The notes beneath the pieces are model-generated. The model was not told the DNA's origin. It saw only the letters and a program-made list of their open reading frames with translations, and searched no databases. Shown here one piece after another: positions 1 to 8,641 of a DNA stretch of 64,000 bases (positions are counted from its first letter, which is position 1; each line of letters begins with the position of its first letter). Source of the DNA: Streptomyces griseofuscus (GTDB lineage Bacteria > Actinomycetota > Actinomycetes > Streptomycetales > Streptomycetaceae); contig NZ_CP051009.1 in assembly GCF_014673495.1 (NCBI RefSeq), positions 22,414 through 86,413 on the forward strand, read 5' to 3'. The translations under genes were made by a program, and so were the position numbers.

Positions 1-18
1 CGCCTAGGAGGCATGCCC

Positions 19-126
19 ATGAACAACATCATCGAGAACGTCATCGCGGGCCTCATCGTCACCGCGGTCGCCTGGTGCGTCGCACGGACCTACGGCCGCT
101 GGCGTCGCAAGGAGCACACGGATTAG
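19..126 (+). CDS. Small single-pass membrane peptide (35 aa)
   Basis: A 35-residue ORF beginning ATG after an AGGAGG box at 6-11. An upstream in-frame ATG at 13 sits too close to that box, so 19 is preferred. Residues 4-22 are hydrophobic (IIENVIAGLIVTAVAWCVA) and are followed by an arginine/lysine-rich tail, which fits one membrane helix with a cytoplasmic C terminus. I do not recognise a family. Its upstream neighbours are outside the window. Confidence 0.6.
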   Translation: MNNIIENVIAGLIVTAVAWCVARTYGRWRRKEHTD

Positions 127-192
127 CCACCGAGGCATCGGCCTTTGACGAACGCCTGATTTCAGCCTGGACAACCGCTGTCCTCAGGCCAG

Positions 193-1566
193 ATGACCGG
201 ATCTCCCAGCGGTGGAAGCACCGCACAAGTAAGCATACTCAACGAACTCGTACGACTACTGAACGCAACGAAATGGGGGATGATGGCCCGCCAGCCGAAC
301 CCGGATCTCACCACCACCCTGACGATGCTCCACACCACCGTCATGCACACGGATCAGAGCATCCGGGACTCGCTCGACAAGAGTGTCGAGAAGCTGGAGT
401 CGGCCGGCCGGTCCGCGCACGAGAAGACGACCAAAGAAGTCGTCGACGAGCTCGGCCGGATGCGCGCGAACTTCCGCGACGTCTACAACAAGCTGAACTC
501 CAACGGGGAATCGCTCAACAGCGCCGTCCGCGATGTGGTGGCCCAACTGCGCACCGAACTGAGGGAAGTCCGCGTCGTACTCGCGGACCTCACCCCACCC
601 GAACCGGCGCCGAACCACGCCACCCCGCCCGCTCCCGCTCCGGCCCTCCAGGAAACAGCCGGCACCGACGGCGAGCGCACCGACCCCGCGACGGCGCCGG
701 TGGCCACCATCACCGAGCCCGACGAGCTACCGGCCGCTTCCCTCCCCACCTCGATCCCCGCGCAGCGCTCCGCCGAGCAGTACCCCTCACCCGACACGGC
801 GCTCCAGGCCGACGCGGTCCGCCAGGCCGTCCGCGAAGTTCTCGCCGAAGACCTCGCCCCCGTGCGCGCCGCACTGGCCGCCGCAAACAGCAGCAGCGAC
901 AGCACGACGGGCGACCAGCGTGACGCCACGGACCGACTGCTCGAAGCAGCCGCGGAAGTCAGGCAGGAGGTCAGCTCCGCCGTGGAGAAGGTCCGGTCCG
1001 AACTCGCCGTGATGCAACAGGAGATCGCGGGCCTGCGTGCCGCCGTGGAGGAACTGCGCTCACCGCAGGGCACCGACACCGAGACCGCGGCCGCCGAAGT
1101 CAGCGCGGAACACAGCACCCTGCTCAAGACGGCGGCCCGCGTCTCCTCCGCCAGCCTGCTGTGCCACCGCGACATCTGGGAGTTCATCACCGCCCACACC
1201 GGACGGCACCCCCACTTCCGGGTGCCGCCACGTGTCGCCGACGAAGGAGACGAGCGGATCCGCGCCGCGCTCTCCGGCCGCTCCCTGATTGCCCTGCTGA
1301 TCAGCCTGCACTCCATCAAGCAGACCGCGAGCGACGGCGACGGCGACCAGGAGCTCGCCGCCACTCTCTACGAGCGGATCGAGGAAAGCCTGTCCGACCT
1401 CACCCTCGGCGGCGAACCGGTCACCATCACCCTCGACGACCGCACACCCTCTACCCCGGATGCCGAAAGCCGCAGCGAGGACGATGGCGGGCCCGAAGGC
1501 ACCCCACCGGCCTCCACGGAACACGCCTCGGAACCCGACGACGAGGCCGGCCCCACCGCCGCGTGA
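193..1566 (+). CDS. Hypothetical coiled-coil protein
   Basis: A 457-residue acidic protein. The N-terminal ~140 residues look helical and amphipathic (a stretch around MHTDQSIRDSLDKSVEKLES), then a Pro/Ala-rich linker, a second predicted coiled coil (about residues 245-290), a more ordered stretch with HRDIWEFITAHTGRHPHF, and a Glu/Asp/Pro-rich tail. An alternative start is the ATG pair at 280/283, preceded by GGGGGA. No catalytic motif is visible. A strong hairpin at 1650-1690 follows. Function unknown. Confidence 0.7.
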   Translation: MTGSPSGGSTAQVSILNELVRLLNATKWGMMARQPNPDLTTTLTMLHTTVMHTDQSIRDSLDKSVEKLESAGRSAHEKTTKEVVDELGRMRANFRDVYNKLNSNGESLNSAVRDVVAQLRTELREVRVVLADLTPPEPAPNHATPPAPAPALQETAGTDGERTDPATAPVATITEPDELPAASLPTSIPAQRSAEQYPSPDTALQADAVRQAVREVLAEDLAPVRAALAAANSSSDSTTGDQRDATDRLLEAAAEVRQEVSSAVEKVRSELAVMQQEIAGLRAAVEELRSPQGTDTETAAAEVSAEHSTLLKTAARVSSASLLCHRDIWEFITAHTGRHPHFRVPPRVADEGDERIRAALSGRSLIALLISLHSIKQTASDGDGDQELAATLYERIEESLSDLTLGGEPVTITLDDRTPSTPDAESRSEDDGGPEGTPPASTEHASEPDDEAGPTAA

Positions 1567-1649
1567 AGGGCATCGCCGCGGGCCTGCCCTTCGGCCATAG
1601 CCCCTGCCACGCCATGATTCGCAGCCCAGCGGACTGACGTACGACCGCC

Positions 1650-1690
1650 GCCGTACCAGAGCCGAGCGCGCCGCCCGGCTCTGGTACGGC
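1650..1690 (+). terminator. GC hairpin terminator
   Basis: Perfect 15-bp inverted repeat (GCCGTACCAGAGCCG / complement) with an 11-nt loop, 84 bp after the coiled-coil gene. There is no T tract, as is usual in Streptomyces. From here to ~1923 I see no convincing gene. Confidence 0.7.
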
Positions 1691-1923
1691 GCGCTCGGCT
1701 CGGGCCCGCTCGATCACCAGGGCTGGCGGATCCGTCCCTCCTGCTCAGGAACCTAGTACCTGCGATCGACCGTGGTCGATACGCCCACCACCCTCCCGGC
1801 CGCCCCGACCGGCTGCGGCAGCAGAACCGTCAGCCCGTCAGCGCCCGGCGCAGCGGCCCGATACACCGTCCGGCCTTCTCCGTCCGCGCCCGGCGCAGCG
1901 CGGCGGCGTGGGAGGCGTCGGCC

Positions 1924-2288
1924 TTGCGGCGGCGCTCGGTGCGGGCCTGCTCGTGCCTCTATGCTGCGCCGGACGGCGACGCCGTCGAGGCGGTGATAGC
2001 GCGGCGCCGGGGCGGAGGCCGCTACGCCGACCCGGGCTTCGTCCGCTCCCTCTGGTTACCGTGGCTGTTCACCACCGGGCAGGGCATCGCCTACAGCTCC
2101 GCGCGCCGCGACGCGAACGTCTTCGTGCTGATCGTGGGCTGGGCGCCTTCATCTACGCCGGGATGATCGCCCTGTACTTCTTCGCCCGTGCACTCTGGGC
2201 CGTCGACGACGACCAGTCCGCTCCGTCCAGCACGGCAGCGCCCGGTCCCGGAGCGCCGGAGCTTCGCACGCCGGAGTCCGACGGCTGA
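1924..2288 (+). pseudogene. Frameshifted small membrane protein
   Basis: Two reading frames carry halves of what looks like one membrane protein. The first reads ..FVRSLWLPWLFTTGQGIAY.. up to VLIVG; the second continues LGAFIYAGMIALYFFARALW. They join at 2139-2140, where inserting one C would restore IVG-LGAF. There is no clear ribosome site or ATG at the 5' end, so the N terminus may also be damaged. Either a real pseudogene or a sequencing indel in a GGGC run. Confidence 0.5.
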
Positions 2289-2606
2289 TCAGTCGACGAC
2301 ATCAAGGTGAGCCATGGCGTAGCCGCGTTCGTCAGGATGACGTGCCAGGCGTGCCATCACCCACGCGGTCCTGGCGTCCATCCCTTCACCAAAGTCGGCG
2401 GCCAGGCGCCGCGCCTGCCACGTAGTGCGCGGGGCGAGCAGCCACCGCACCAGCGGGAACCGGACCCGGCGGCTGGTGTCAGCAGTCGTCCGGGCCACCC
2501 CGTCAGGGAAGTCTTCGGAAGCGAGATCAGTGGAGTTCGGGTCGGCCACGACCGCGAGTCTGGCTACGGCCCATACCGCTGGGACGGTCATCAGGCCGGA
2601 GATCAC
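2289..2606 (-). CDS. Hypothetical protein downstream of kinase
   Basis: A 105-residue ORF (GTG at 2606; alternative ATG at 2591) that begins 41 bp after the kinase stop, on the same strand. It contains RRVRFPLVRWLLAPRTTWQA and a C-terminal stretch MARLARHPDERGYAMAH. No Shine-Dalgarno is obvious. It may be co-transcribed with the kinase. I recognise no domain. Confidence 0.4.
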   Translation of the reverse strand: MISGLMTVPAVWAVARLAVVADPNSTDLASEDFPDGVARTTADTSRRVRFPLVRWLLAPRTTWQARRLAADFGEGMDARTAWVMARLARHPDERGYAMAHLDVVD

Positions 2607-2647
2607 CGAAACGGACGGTCCACGTCCTCGCTGTTGACGCGGGGGTG

Positions 2648-3823
2648 TCAGGCCGACCGCGCTTCGCCCTCGATCCGAACGACTACGAAGAGGTCACCCG
2701 CATCCCCGCCGTTTCTCCCGGGCCAGCCCAGTCCTTTGAGCCGCAGTCGCTGCCCGGTTCTTACTCCTGGAGGGATCCGGATCCGATGGGCCGTTTCTGC
2801 GGAAACCTCGCCGGTCCCCTGGCAGGACTCGCAACCCTCCGAGTTGTGCGCACCGGATGTAGGGGCGCAGGCCGGGCAGGGCTTCCGGTCGGTGAGGAGG
2901 AGCTGTGTGACGGCACCGAAGGTCGCGATCCGCGGGCTCACCGCGGATCGGACGTATCTGTCCGGCCCGCGAGTGGGCAAGTCTTCGTCGAAGTACCGCC
3001 GGTCGATCTCACGGAGAGCAAGCATGGCCTCGAAGGCGTCGGCCAGGCGGTCGGCCGGGTCCTTGGCCAGGAGCCGGGTGACGAGCGCCGCCAGCTCCGA
3101 CGGGGTGTCGAGCCGAAGCTTGAGCAATGGAGCCGGCTGCTTGTTGAGGTGCTGATTGATCAGGTGCCAGGAAGTCCCCGTGAAAGGTGGATGCCCGGTG
3201 ATCATCTCGTAGAGCATGCATCCGAGGGAGTACAGGTCGGAGCGGTGGTCGAAGCTGCCGTTGAAGCACTCGGGCGCCATGTAGGCCGGGGTGCCGATCA
3301 GAACACCGCTGGTGGTGATGTCATGTCGGGCATCGCTGCTCTTGGTGATGCCGAAGTCGACGACCGTCGCCGTGCCGTTGGGGCGGACGATGATGTTCGA
3401 CGGCTTGATGTCACGGTGGGTCAGGCCAGCCTGATGCGCGGTCCCGAGAGCGTCGGCGACACAGGCCGCCGTGCGCAGGACCTCGGGCAGGGGCAGTCGC
3501 CCGCCTTCCAACACCACACTGAGCGGCTTTCCTCGAAGCAGCTCCATCACCAGGTAGGCGTACTGTCGGCCGTTCTGCAGCGCGGAGCCGAAGTCGTGCA
3601 CGGTGACGATGTTCGGGTGAGACAGACCGCCGGCCACCGCAGCCTCGCGGGCGAACCGAGCCACCTGCCGGTCGTTGTCCGCGCTGCCGTCACCGGTAAG
3701 GACCTTGACCGCCACCAACCGGTCGACCTTGGGGTCGTGCGCCTTCCACACCTGGCCGAACCCGCCCGCACCGATGGGCTCGATCAGCCGGTAGCGCCCG
3801 TCCAGCACGGCCCCTGCTTGCAC
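2648..3823 (-). CDS. Ser/Thr protein kinase fused to DnaJ-like C-terminal domain
   Basis: 391 residues from a GTG at 3823, preceded by AGGGGGAG. Residues ~10-270 form a Hanks-type kinase: glycine loop GAGGFG (18-23), catalytic Lys40 (VAVKVL), HRDIKPSN (136-143), DFG (156-158), then GTPAYMAPE. There is no transmembrane or PASTA segment, so it is probably cytosolic. After the kinase come two CxxC pairs (316-319, 331-334) and a stretch IRIPPGVRTGQRLRLKGLG that matches the substrate-binding C-terminal domain of DnaJ/Hsp40. The J-domain is absent and only half the usual zinc cysteines are present. Substrate unknown. Confidence 0.85.
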   Translation of the reverse strand: MQAGAVLDGRYRLIEPIGAGGFGQVWKAHDPKVDRLVAVKVLTGDGSADNDRQVARFAREAAVAGGLSHPNIVTVHDFGSALQNGRQYAYLVMELLRGKPLSVVLEGGRLPLPEVLRTAACVADALGTAHQAGLTHRDIKPSNIIVRPNGTATVVDFGITKSSDARHDITTSGVLIGTPAYMAPECFNGSFDHRSDLYSLGCMLYEMITGHPPFTGTSWHLINQHLNKQPAPLLKLRLDTPSELAALVTRLLAKDPADRLADAFEAMLALREIDRRYFDEDLPTRGPDRYVRSAVSPRIATFGAVTQLLLTDRKPCPACAPTSGAHNSEGCESCQGTGEVSAETAHRIRIPPGVRTGQRLRLKGLGWPGRNGGDAGDLFVVVRIEGEARSA

Positions 3824-3931
3824 GACTCCCCCTCTTCCAGCAGCCACCGCGTCAGCAGCGCACGGTGTACCAGGCGTGTACCCGTCACGCTACGCCGTGA
3901 CAACCACCAGTAACAGGGGGTGCTGGTCGGC

Positions 3932-4768
3932 TCAGGCCGTGTCGCGCAGTGCAGCCGACTGGGAGACGTCGGCCTGCGTCCCGGACTCCCGGGCCGCGCG
4001 CTCTTGCCGGGCCCGGCCCAGGGCGGCGGCCTCGGTGGCGGCGGCCTGGCGGCGGCGCTGTGCCCGGGTCGACTCGATCGAGGCCGGCGCGTCGTCCGGG
4101 ACGACGTCCGGCTCGGGGAACGCGCGGCGGCTCAGCTCCCGCATCGCGGCGGTCTGCCGCTCCACCGCTTCGGCGATGGCCGGGTCAACCCGGGACGGCC
4201 GGACGGCCTGGCGGTGGGCCTCGATGGCGCGACGGTAGCCGTCCGGCGGGGTCCGTCGCTGCACCGGAGCGGCGAGCACGGTCTGCGGAGCCGGGTCGTC
4301 GGCCGCCGTGGCGGGGCCGGCCTTCACGGGTGCGGGCGCCAGGACGTTCAGCGTGCGGACGTTCGCGCCGCGCACCTTCTCGTTGGCGGCCGCGACCAGC
4401 TTCGGCGCGCTCCAGCGCAGCTTCGTGCCGTACGCGGGGGCGTCGGGGGCGACGTCCAGGCGGCCGGTGTCCGCGTCGAACTTCACGGCCTGGACGTGAC
4501 CGGCGAGCTCCGGCGCGGCCGCGGCGAGGATGTCGTCGAACTGCGCCAGGACGCTGCCGCCGGCGGCCGGGGCGCCCATGCCGCGCTCGGTCATCATCAT
4601 GCTGATCGCGCTGCCGAGCCCGAGCGGCTCGCGGCCGTCGCGGCGTACAACCGCGCCGGTGCGCCGCTTCGGCTTCTCCTTCCGGGCGGCCCCGTTCTTC
4701 CGTGCCGCTTCCCGGGCCGCGACCAGGGCCTGGCGCGCGAGGTCGACCCCGCTCAGCTCGGTGCTCAC
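3932..4768 (-). CDS. DciA-like (DUF721) protein
   Basis: 278 residues. The GTG at 4768 overlaps the upstream stop, indicating translational coupling. About residues 45-145 (GLGSAISMMMTERGMG.. TGRLDVAPDAPAYGTKLRWS.. KLVAAANEKV) match the DUF721/DciA fold. DciA is the common bacterial loader of the DnaB helicase. The C-terminal half is Ala/Arg/Glu-rich and probably helical or disordered. Directly downstream of the replication-initiator candidate, this suggests a helicase-loading role for plasmid replication; that part is inference. Confidence 0.65.
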   Translation of the reverse strand: MSTELSGVDLARQALVAAREAARKNGAARKEKPKRRTGAVVRRDGREPLGLGSAISMMMTERGMGAPAAGGSVLAQFDDILAAAAPELAGHVQAVKFDADTGRLDVAPDAPAYGTKLRWSAPKLVAAANEKVRGANVRTLNVLAPAPVKAGPATAADDPAPQTVLAAPVQRRTPPDGYRRAIEAHRQAVRPSRVDPAIAEAVERQTAAMRELSRRAFPEPDVVPDDAPASIESTRAQRRRQAAATEAAALGRARQERAARESGTQADVSQSAALRDTA

Positions 4769-7314
4769 GCGATCACCGCCCCGGCCGCCTCGCAGGCCAG
4801 CGGGCGCTCGGCGAGCTCCGGCAGCCGGTCCGTCCACGGCGCGGCCGCGGCCGTCTCGGTGGGGGCGGCGGTCTGCTCGCGCAGCTGTTTCAGCCGCATC
4901 GCCAGCAAGTACCCGGCCACCCGTCCCCGGGCCGCGTCGGCGGCCTTCGTCGCGGCGGCGACGGCGTCCGCACCGTGCGGGTGGCGCCGGTACCAGCGGC
5001 GGCCCTGCTCGGTCTGGTACGCCCGCTGTGCCTCCGCTTCAGCGTCCTCGGACCGGGCCAGCCGGCGCAGCGCCGCCTCGCGACGCTCGTCCCGGATCCG
5101 CCGTGCCACCTGCGATGCGGTGTGGGCCAGCACGTCCGGGTTGGCATCCTGGCCGCAGGCACGCTCGCATGCCGCCGCCAGCAGAGTCCGGGTGTCCGGC
5201 TCGCACTGCTCGATCATCGCCCTGACCGCGTCGGGGTCCGTGAGGTCGGCCCGTGCGGCGACGGCCAGCTCGACCGCCTCCCGGATGAGAGCCTCCGTGT
5301 TGCGCGCCAGCTCCTCGGTGCGCCGGCGGGAGGTGCACTGCGGGCACAGACTCGCCGATTCCGGCAGGCCGCAGTCCTCGCACGGCAGCATCCCTCGTGT
5401 CAGCCAGGCCGCCTCCGCCGCCTGCCGCTCGCGCTCCGCCCTCTCCCTGGCAGCCGCACGGGCGGCATCCCGGCGCGCCCGCTCGACGGCGGCCTGCTCG
5501 CGCCGCCGCACCAGGTCCGCCGCCTCGGCTGTTGCGTGCTCGCGCAGCCGCTCCTCGAGGACGCGCCGCCGCTCTCCGTCGGACAGGCCGGGCAGCTCCT
5601 TGTCGATCTCAGCAGCGGTCTTCGCGCGACGGGCACGGCGGATGTGGACCACGTTGCCGCACATCTCGCAGTCAGCGCCGGTGTCCAGCCGGATTCCGTC
5701 GTCGCAGCGCCGGTCTGTGCACGCCTGGCGCTGCACCAGGCCACGCCGCGTCAGCCACGGGAACGGGCGGTCGACCAAGGCCTCGCCGCCGGTCTCCTTC
5801 AGCCGGTCGGTGAGCCGGTCGGCCAGCAGCCGCGGCCCGCCGCCCTGGTGCTCCAGCAGGCCCTCCAGCCGCTTGATCTCCGCCTCCGCGGCCGCCTGCA
5901 CCTGGTCCTGCTGCCAGCCGGAAAGCTGCACCCACAGCCCCGCGACAGGCCCCAGTGCCACCTGCAGAGCAGGACGAGCCGGAAGGCCCACCCTCCGCTG
6001 CTGCTGCGCCTTGTCCCAGCCCACGGCCTTCGCCTGGCCACTGGCAACAGCTCCGGCAGCACGCTGCCCACCCTGCTCATCGACCGGGGACTCCTTCGGC
6101 TTTTCCCCGCGAAGCGGGCCGCCCTCGGCCACCGGCGACCCGCTCCCGGCAATGGCGCTCTCGCCGTCGGCGGCCTGTTCCTCACCCGCGCACGCGCGCT
6201 CCGGCCGACGGCCTTCAGCCCCACGGCCTTCGCCGGAAAAGCCATAAGAGAGCTGCGGGGGAACGACGGGAGTAACCAGGTGAGGGTGGTCAGTGTGAAG
6301 GGCTGCCGCAACGTCGGGCTCTGCAACATCCGCCTCATCCGTCACCGGCACGCCGCTGACCTGGGGTTCCGTCGCCAGGCTGGGCGCCTCACTAGGCCCT
6401 GCCGCAACATCGGGGTCTGAAAACTCGGGCTCGAGGGCCTCCGCGCGGTCCTCCTGGACATCGTCGGCGACCGTGCGGCCGTGCGCGGCAGCGACCGCCG
6501 GCACCATCAGCCGCGACCGGTTCGCCAGCCCGGAGCCCGTCTTGAGCCGCACCCGCAGCACCAGCTCCCGGTCCTCCAGGCGCTCCAGCACCCGCTCCCC
6601 CGCCGACGCCGAGCAGCCCAGCAGCCGGGCCACCGTCGCCGCCGCCCGGCCGCGCTTGGTGTCCACCGTCCCGCCGCACTGCCGTACCCGCCCGGTCTCC
6701 CGCGCCTCCAGCACCAGCATCAGCAGCGCCAGACGGTCCGTCGCCGCTCCTCGACCGGTACGTGTACCGATCAGCCCGGCCGGAGTGACCCGGCCGTCCT
6801 TGTGCTTCCAGCCCGGCGCCATCACGGCCTCCATCAGCCGCTGCAGCGTCGCGTACTCCTTCTTCGCCAGATTCAGCGGGTGCCCGACGACGTCCTGCGC
6901 CGCCCACAGAGGCAGCACCTTGCACTTCAGGCCGATGTCCTCGCGGTACTCGCCCTTCTCGGTGTCCACCGACACCACGCCCGAGCCGCGCAGCCCCGAC
7001 ACCACCTCAGACGCCGTGTACGACGCCGACAGCCCGAGCCACCGGCCCAACTCCGAGGTATGGATCTTCACGACACCGGTCTCCGAGGGCGTCCGCGACG
7101 CCAGCACCAGCACCGCCAGACGCACCGCGTCCGGTGCACCGTCCAGGCCGGCCAGGTCCAGCAGCGTGCGCACCGCGCCACCCAGACGGGCGCGGGCATC
7201 CCGCCCGAGCGACAGCGGATGACCCGCGGCCCGCTCCGGGACCGGCCCGGCAGGGATGGGCAACTCCGTACGGGGGCGCACGAACGCGGCGGCCCGTGCC
7301 GCCACGGCGCTCAT
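4765..7314 (-). CDS. Winged-helix replication initiator candidate (Rep)
   Basis: 849 residues. Two winged-helix-like segments lie in the first third: ~60-135 (LAVLVLASRTPSETGVVKIH..LGRWLGLSASYTASEVV) and ~190-275 (GRAAATVARLLGCSASAGERVLERLEDRELV). A disordered middle follows, then two cysteine pairs (CEMC, and CEDCGLPESASLCPQC) on either side of a long charged coiled coil. No Walker motif is visible. It heads a leftward operon with the DciA-like gene and follows a long repeat-rich non-coding stretch, the usual arrangement for a plasmid initiator. The Rep call rests on architecture and context only. Confidence 0.6.
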   Translation of the reverse strand: MSAVAARAAAFVRPRTELPIPAGPVPERAAGHPLSLGRDARARLGGAVRTLLDLAGLDGAPDAVRLAVLVLASRTPSETGVVKIHTSELGRWLGLSASYTASEVVSGLRGSGVVSVDTEKGEYREDIGLKCKVLPLWAAQDVVGHPLNLAKKEYATLQRLMEAVMAPGWKHKDGRVTPAGLIGTRTGRGAATDRLALLMLVLEARETGRVRQCGGTVDTKRGRAAATVARLLGCSASAGERVLERLEDRELVLRVRLKTGSGLANRSRLMVPAVAAAHGRTVADDVQEDRAEALEPEFSDPDVAAGPSEAPSLATEPQVSGVPVTDEADVAEPDVAAALHTDHPHLVTPVVPPQLSYGFSGEGRGAEGRRPERACAGEEQAADGESAIAGSGSPVAEGGPLRGEKPKESPVDEQGGQRAAGAVASGQAKAVGWDKAQQQRRVGLPARPALQVALGPVAGLWVQLSGWQQDQVQAAAEAEIKRLEGLLEHQGGGPRLLADRLTDRLKETGGEALVDRPFPWLTRRGLVQRQACTDRRCDDGIRLDTGADCEMCGNVVHIRRARRAKTAAEIDKELPGLSDGERRRVLEERLREHATAEAADLVRRREQAAVERARRDAARAAARERAERERQAAEAAWLTRGMLPCEDCGLPESASLCPQCTSRRRTEELARNTEALIREAVELAVAARADLTDPDAVRAMIEQCEPDTRTLLAAACERACGQDANPDVLAHTASQVARRIRDERREAALRRLARSEDAEAEAQRAYQTEQGRRWYRRHPHGADAVAAATKAADAARGRVAGYLLAMRLKQLREQTAAPTETAAAAPWTDRLPELAERPLACEAAGAVIA

Positions 7315-7439
7315 CGGCCCACCGCCGTGACCACAGCGGCGGCCACCGCCAGGACCGAGGTCATCTTCGTCATCGGGCAGGTGTACACGCCAAAGCGGAC
7401 ACCCCCCGCAACAGGCAAAACGCGTGCTTCGTGATCCAT
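7311..7439 (-). CDS. Possible coupled leader peptide before rep
   Basis: A 42-residue ORF whose stop overlaps the rep ATG by 4 bp. The last 20 residues (from MTKMTSVLAVAAAVVTAVGR) are hydrophobic. It could set rep translation through stop/start coupling. Length and lack of a clear ribosome site make this uncertain. Confidence 0.25.
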   Translation of the reverse strand: MDHEARVLPVAGGVRFGVYTCPMTKMTSVLAVAAAVVTAVGR

Positions 7440-7679
7440 CCGCCGAGCCTGCGATACGCGGCCTGTGGACAGAGCCCGCTCAGCCCGAATCACCCCCCGC
7501 GCTCCCGCACGGCGGGCACCAACTTCAGATCGCGTCCCGCCACACGGGACGGCACCCTCGCGGACACCGCCGTCGACGGACTTGTCGATGAACTCCGAGA
7601 GCGGGTGCATGGGCCGGGCGGCCGACGCCGCGACCGTGCCCGGCGAGCCCGCCCCGAAAGCACTGCTCTTGTAGCTTCC

Positions 7680-7702
7680 TACCGGAAATCCAACTTCCGG
7701 TA
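7680..7702. promoter_or_regulatory. Perfect palindrome upstream of rep
   Basis: TACCGGAA and its complement separated by 7 nt, in the ~850 bp non-coding stretch between the rep leader and the XRE gene. A likely protein-binding site (operator or part of the origin). Confidence 0.4.
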
Positions 7703-7967
7703 CGGAACGGAAAAAGAGGGACGAAAGGTACGCCGATCCCGTCACACGAGACGATCGCCACGCCTGAACCGGGGTGAAACGGGCAAGGCCAAGCTGACAA
7801 GGGGACACCACTTCGGGCACTATGAGAACGACCGCCTTGATGTATCACTCGGCGTATCACCGAGTGAGTTTCAGCAGATGGGTGGACGCGCCCCCTCCGT
7901 GAGGAGCGGGCGGACATCGAACAGGTGAGTGGGGACCTCCCTTCCTCGCGGTTCGGTGGGCGATACG

Positions 7968-8204
7968 TCGGCCGTTGTCAGCGACCGGTGTGTTGCTTTG
8001 TGATGCGCCGGCCCTGTCAGGCCGGGGTGTTGCGTGGCCCTTGTCAAAGGGGCCGACCCGCTTGTCGAAGGCGGGGTTTTGCTGGGATGTGGCTCGATGA
8101 GCCGAAGCTCGCAACCGGGTGTCAAGCCGGGACCGAGCAGCCGATCCGGGGTGTCAAGCCCGGTCGGAGCGAAGGGCCGCGCGAGGCAGTGGATTGTCAG
8201 TCCG
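7968..8204. other. Candidate replication origin: repeated TGTC cores in hairpins
   Basis: Seven TGTCA/TGTCG cores, all in the same orientation (starting near 7977, 8016, 8043, 8064, 8121, 8153, 8196). Most are embedded in GC-rich inverted repeats such as CCGGCC-ctgtca-GGCCGG (8009-8026) and CCGGG-gtgtcaag-CCCGG (8147-8164). The copies at 8121 and 8153 share a ~17-bp context and are 32 bp apart. No ORF here looks coding. Iteron-like DNA upstream of a Rep candidate suggests oriV; function is inferred. Confidence 0.5.
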
Positions 8205-8293
8205 CTTTCTGGCGCGCGGCCGGTGGCGGTTACGTCACCCCGACCCCCTCGAATCCGAAGGTGGAGTCGGCGTGCCGGAAAACAGGTACGAAG

Positions 8294-8560
8294 TCAGTCC
8301 TCACCGGGCACCTCCTTGGCGGCGGCCGGGTACTTCCCGGCCAGCCGACGGAGGAAGTGTGCGTACTTCAGGCGATTGCTTCGGTGGGGCTTTGTGAGTC
8401 CCGCCTCCCACCGCGCGACGGCGACGCGCTTGACGCCGATGGCGCGGGCGACTTCCTCCTGGGTGAGCCCGGCGGCGACTCGCAGCTGCTGCCGAACGCG
8501 AGGCGAAGGGAGGGTACCGGCATCCACCAGAGCATCGATGCGACGCAGCGGATCCGACAT
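8294..8560 (-). CDS. XRE-family helix-turn-helix regulator
   Basis: 88 residues from ATG at 8560, preceded by GGAGG. Residues ~21-55 (RVRQQLRVAAGLTQEEVARA..VKRVAVARWEAG) are a textbook Cro/C1-type HTH; the rest is basic. It lies between the origin candidate and the divergent HAD gene, so it may control rep, itself, or the HAD operon. An inverted repeat spans its promoter region. Confidence 0.75.
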   Translation of the reverse strand: MSDPLRRIDALVDAGTLPSPRVRQQLRVAAGLTQEEVARAIGVKRVAVARWEAGLTKPHRSNRLKYAHFLRRLAGKYPAAAKEVPGED

Positions 8561-8581
8561 CGCGCCCTCCAACCTAGAAAA

Positions 8582-8620
8582 CAGTTCCTGAAAAGATACA
8601 TGAAGTGATCTCCGGAACTG
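8582..8620. promoter_or_regulatory. Divergent promoter with inverted repeat
   Basis: CAGTTCC (8582-8588) and GGAACTG (8614-8620) flank a relatively AT-rich 25-nt spacer in the 81-bp gap between the leftward XRE gene and the rightward HAD gene. A plausible operator for the XRE protein. Confidence 0.4.
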
Positions 8621-8641
8621 CACTCCGTTCGACGCCCGGTA

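Noticed and set aside
7525..7917. Antisense ORF in the origin candidate region
   Set aside because: No ribosome site, odd composition, and the DNA is full of palindromes; not supported as a gene.
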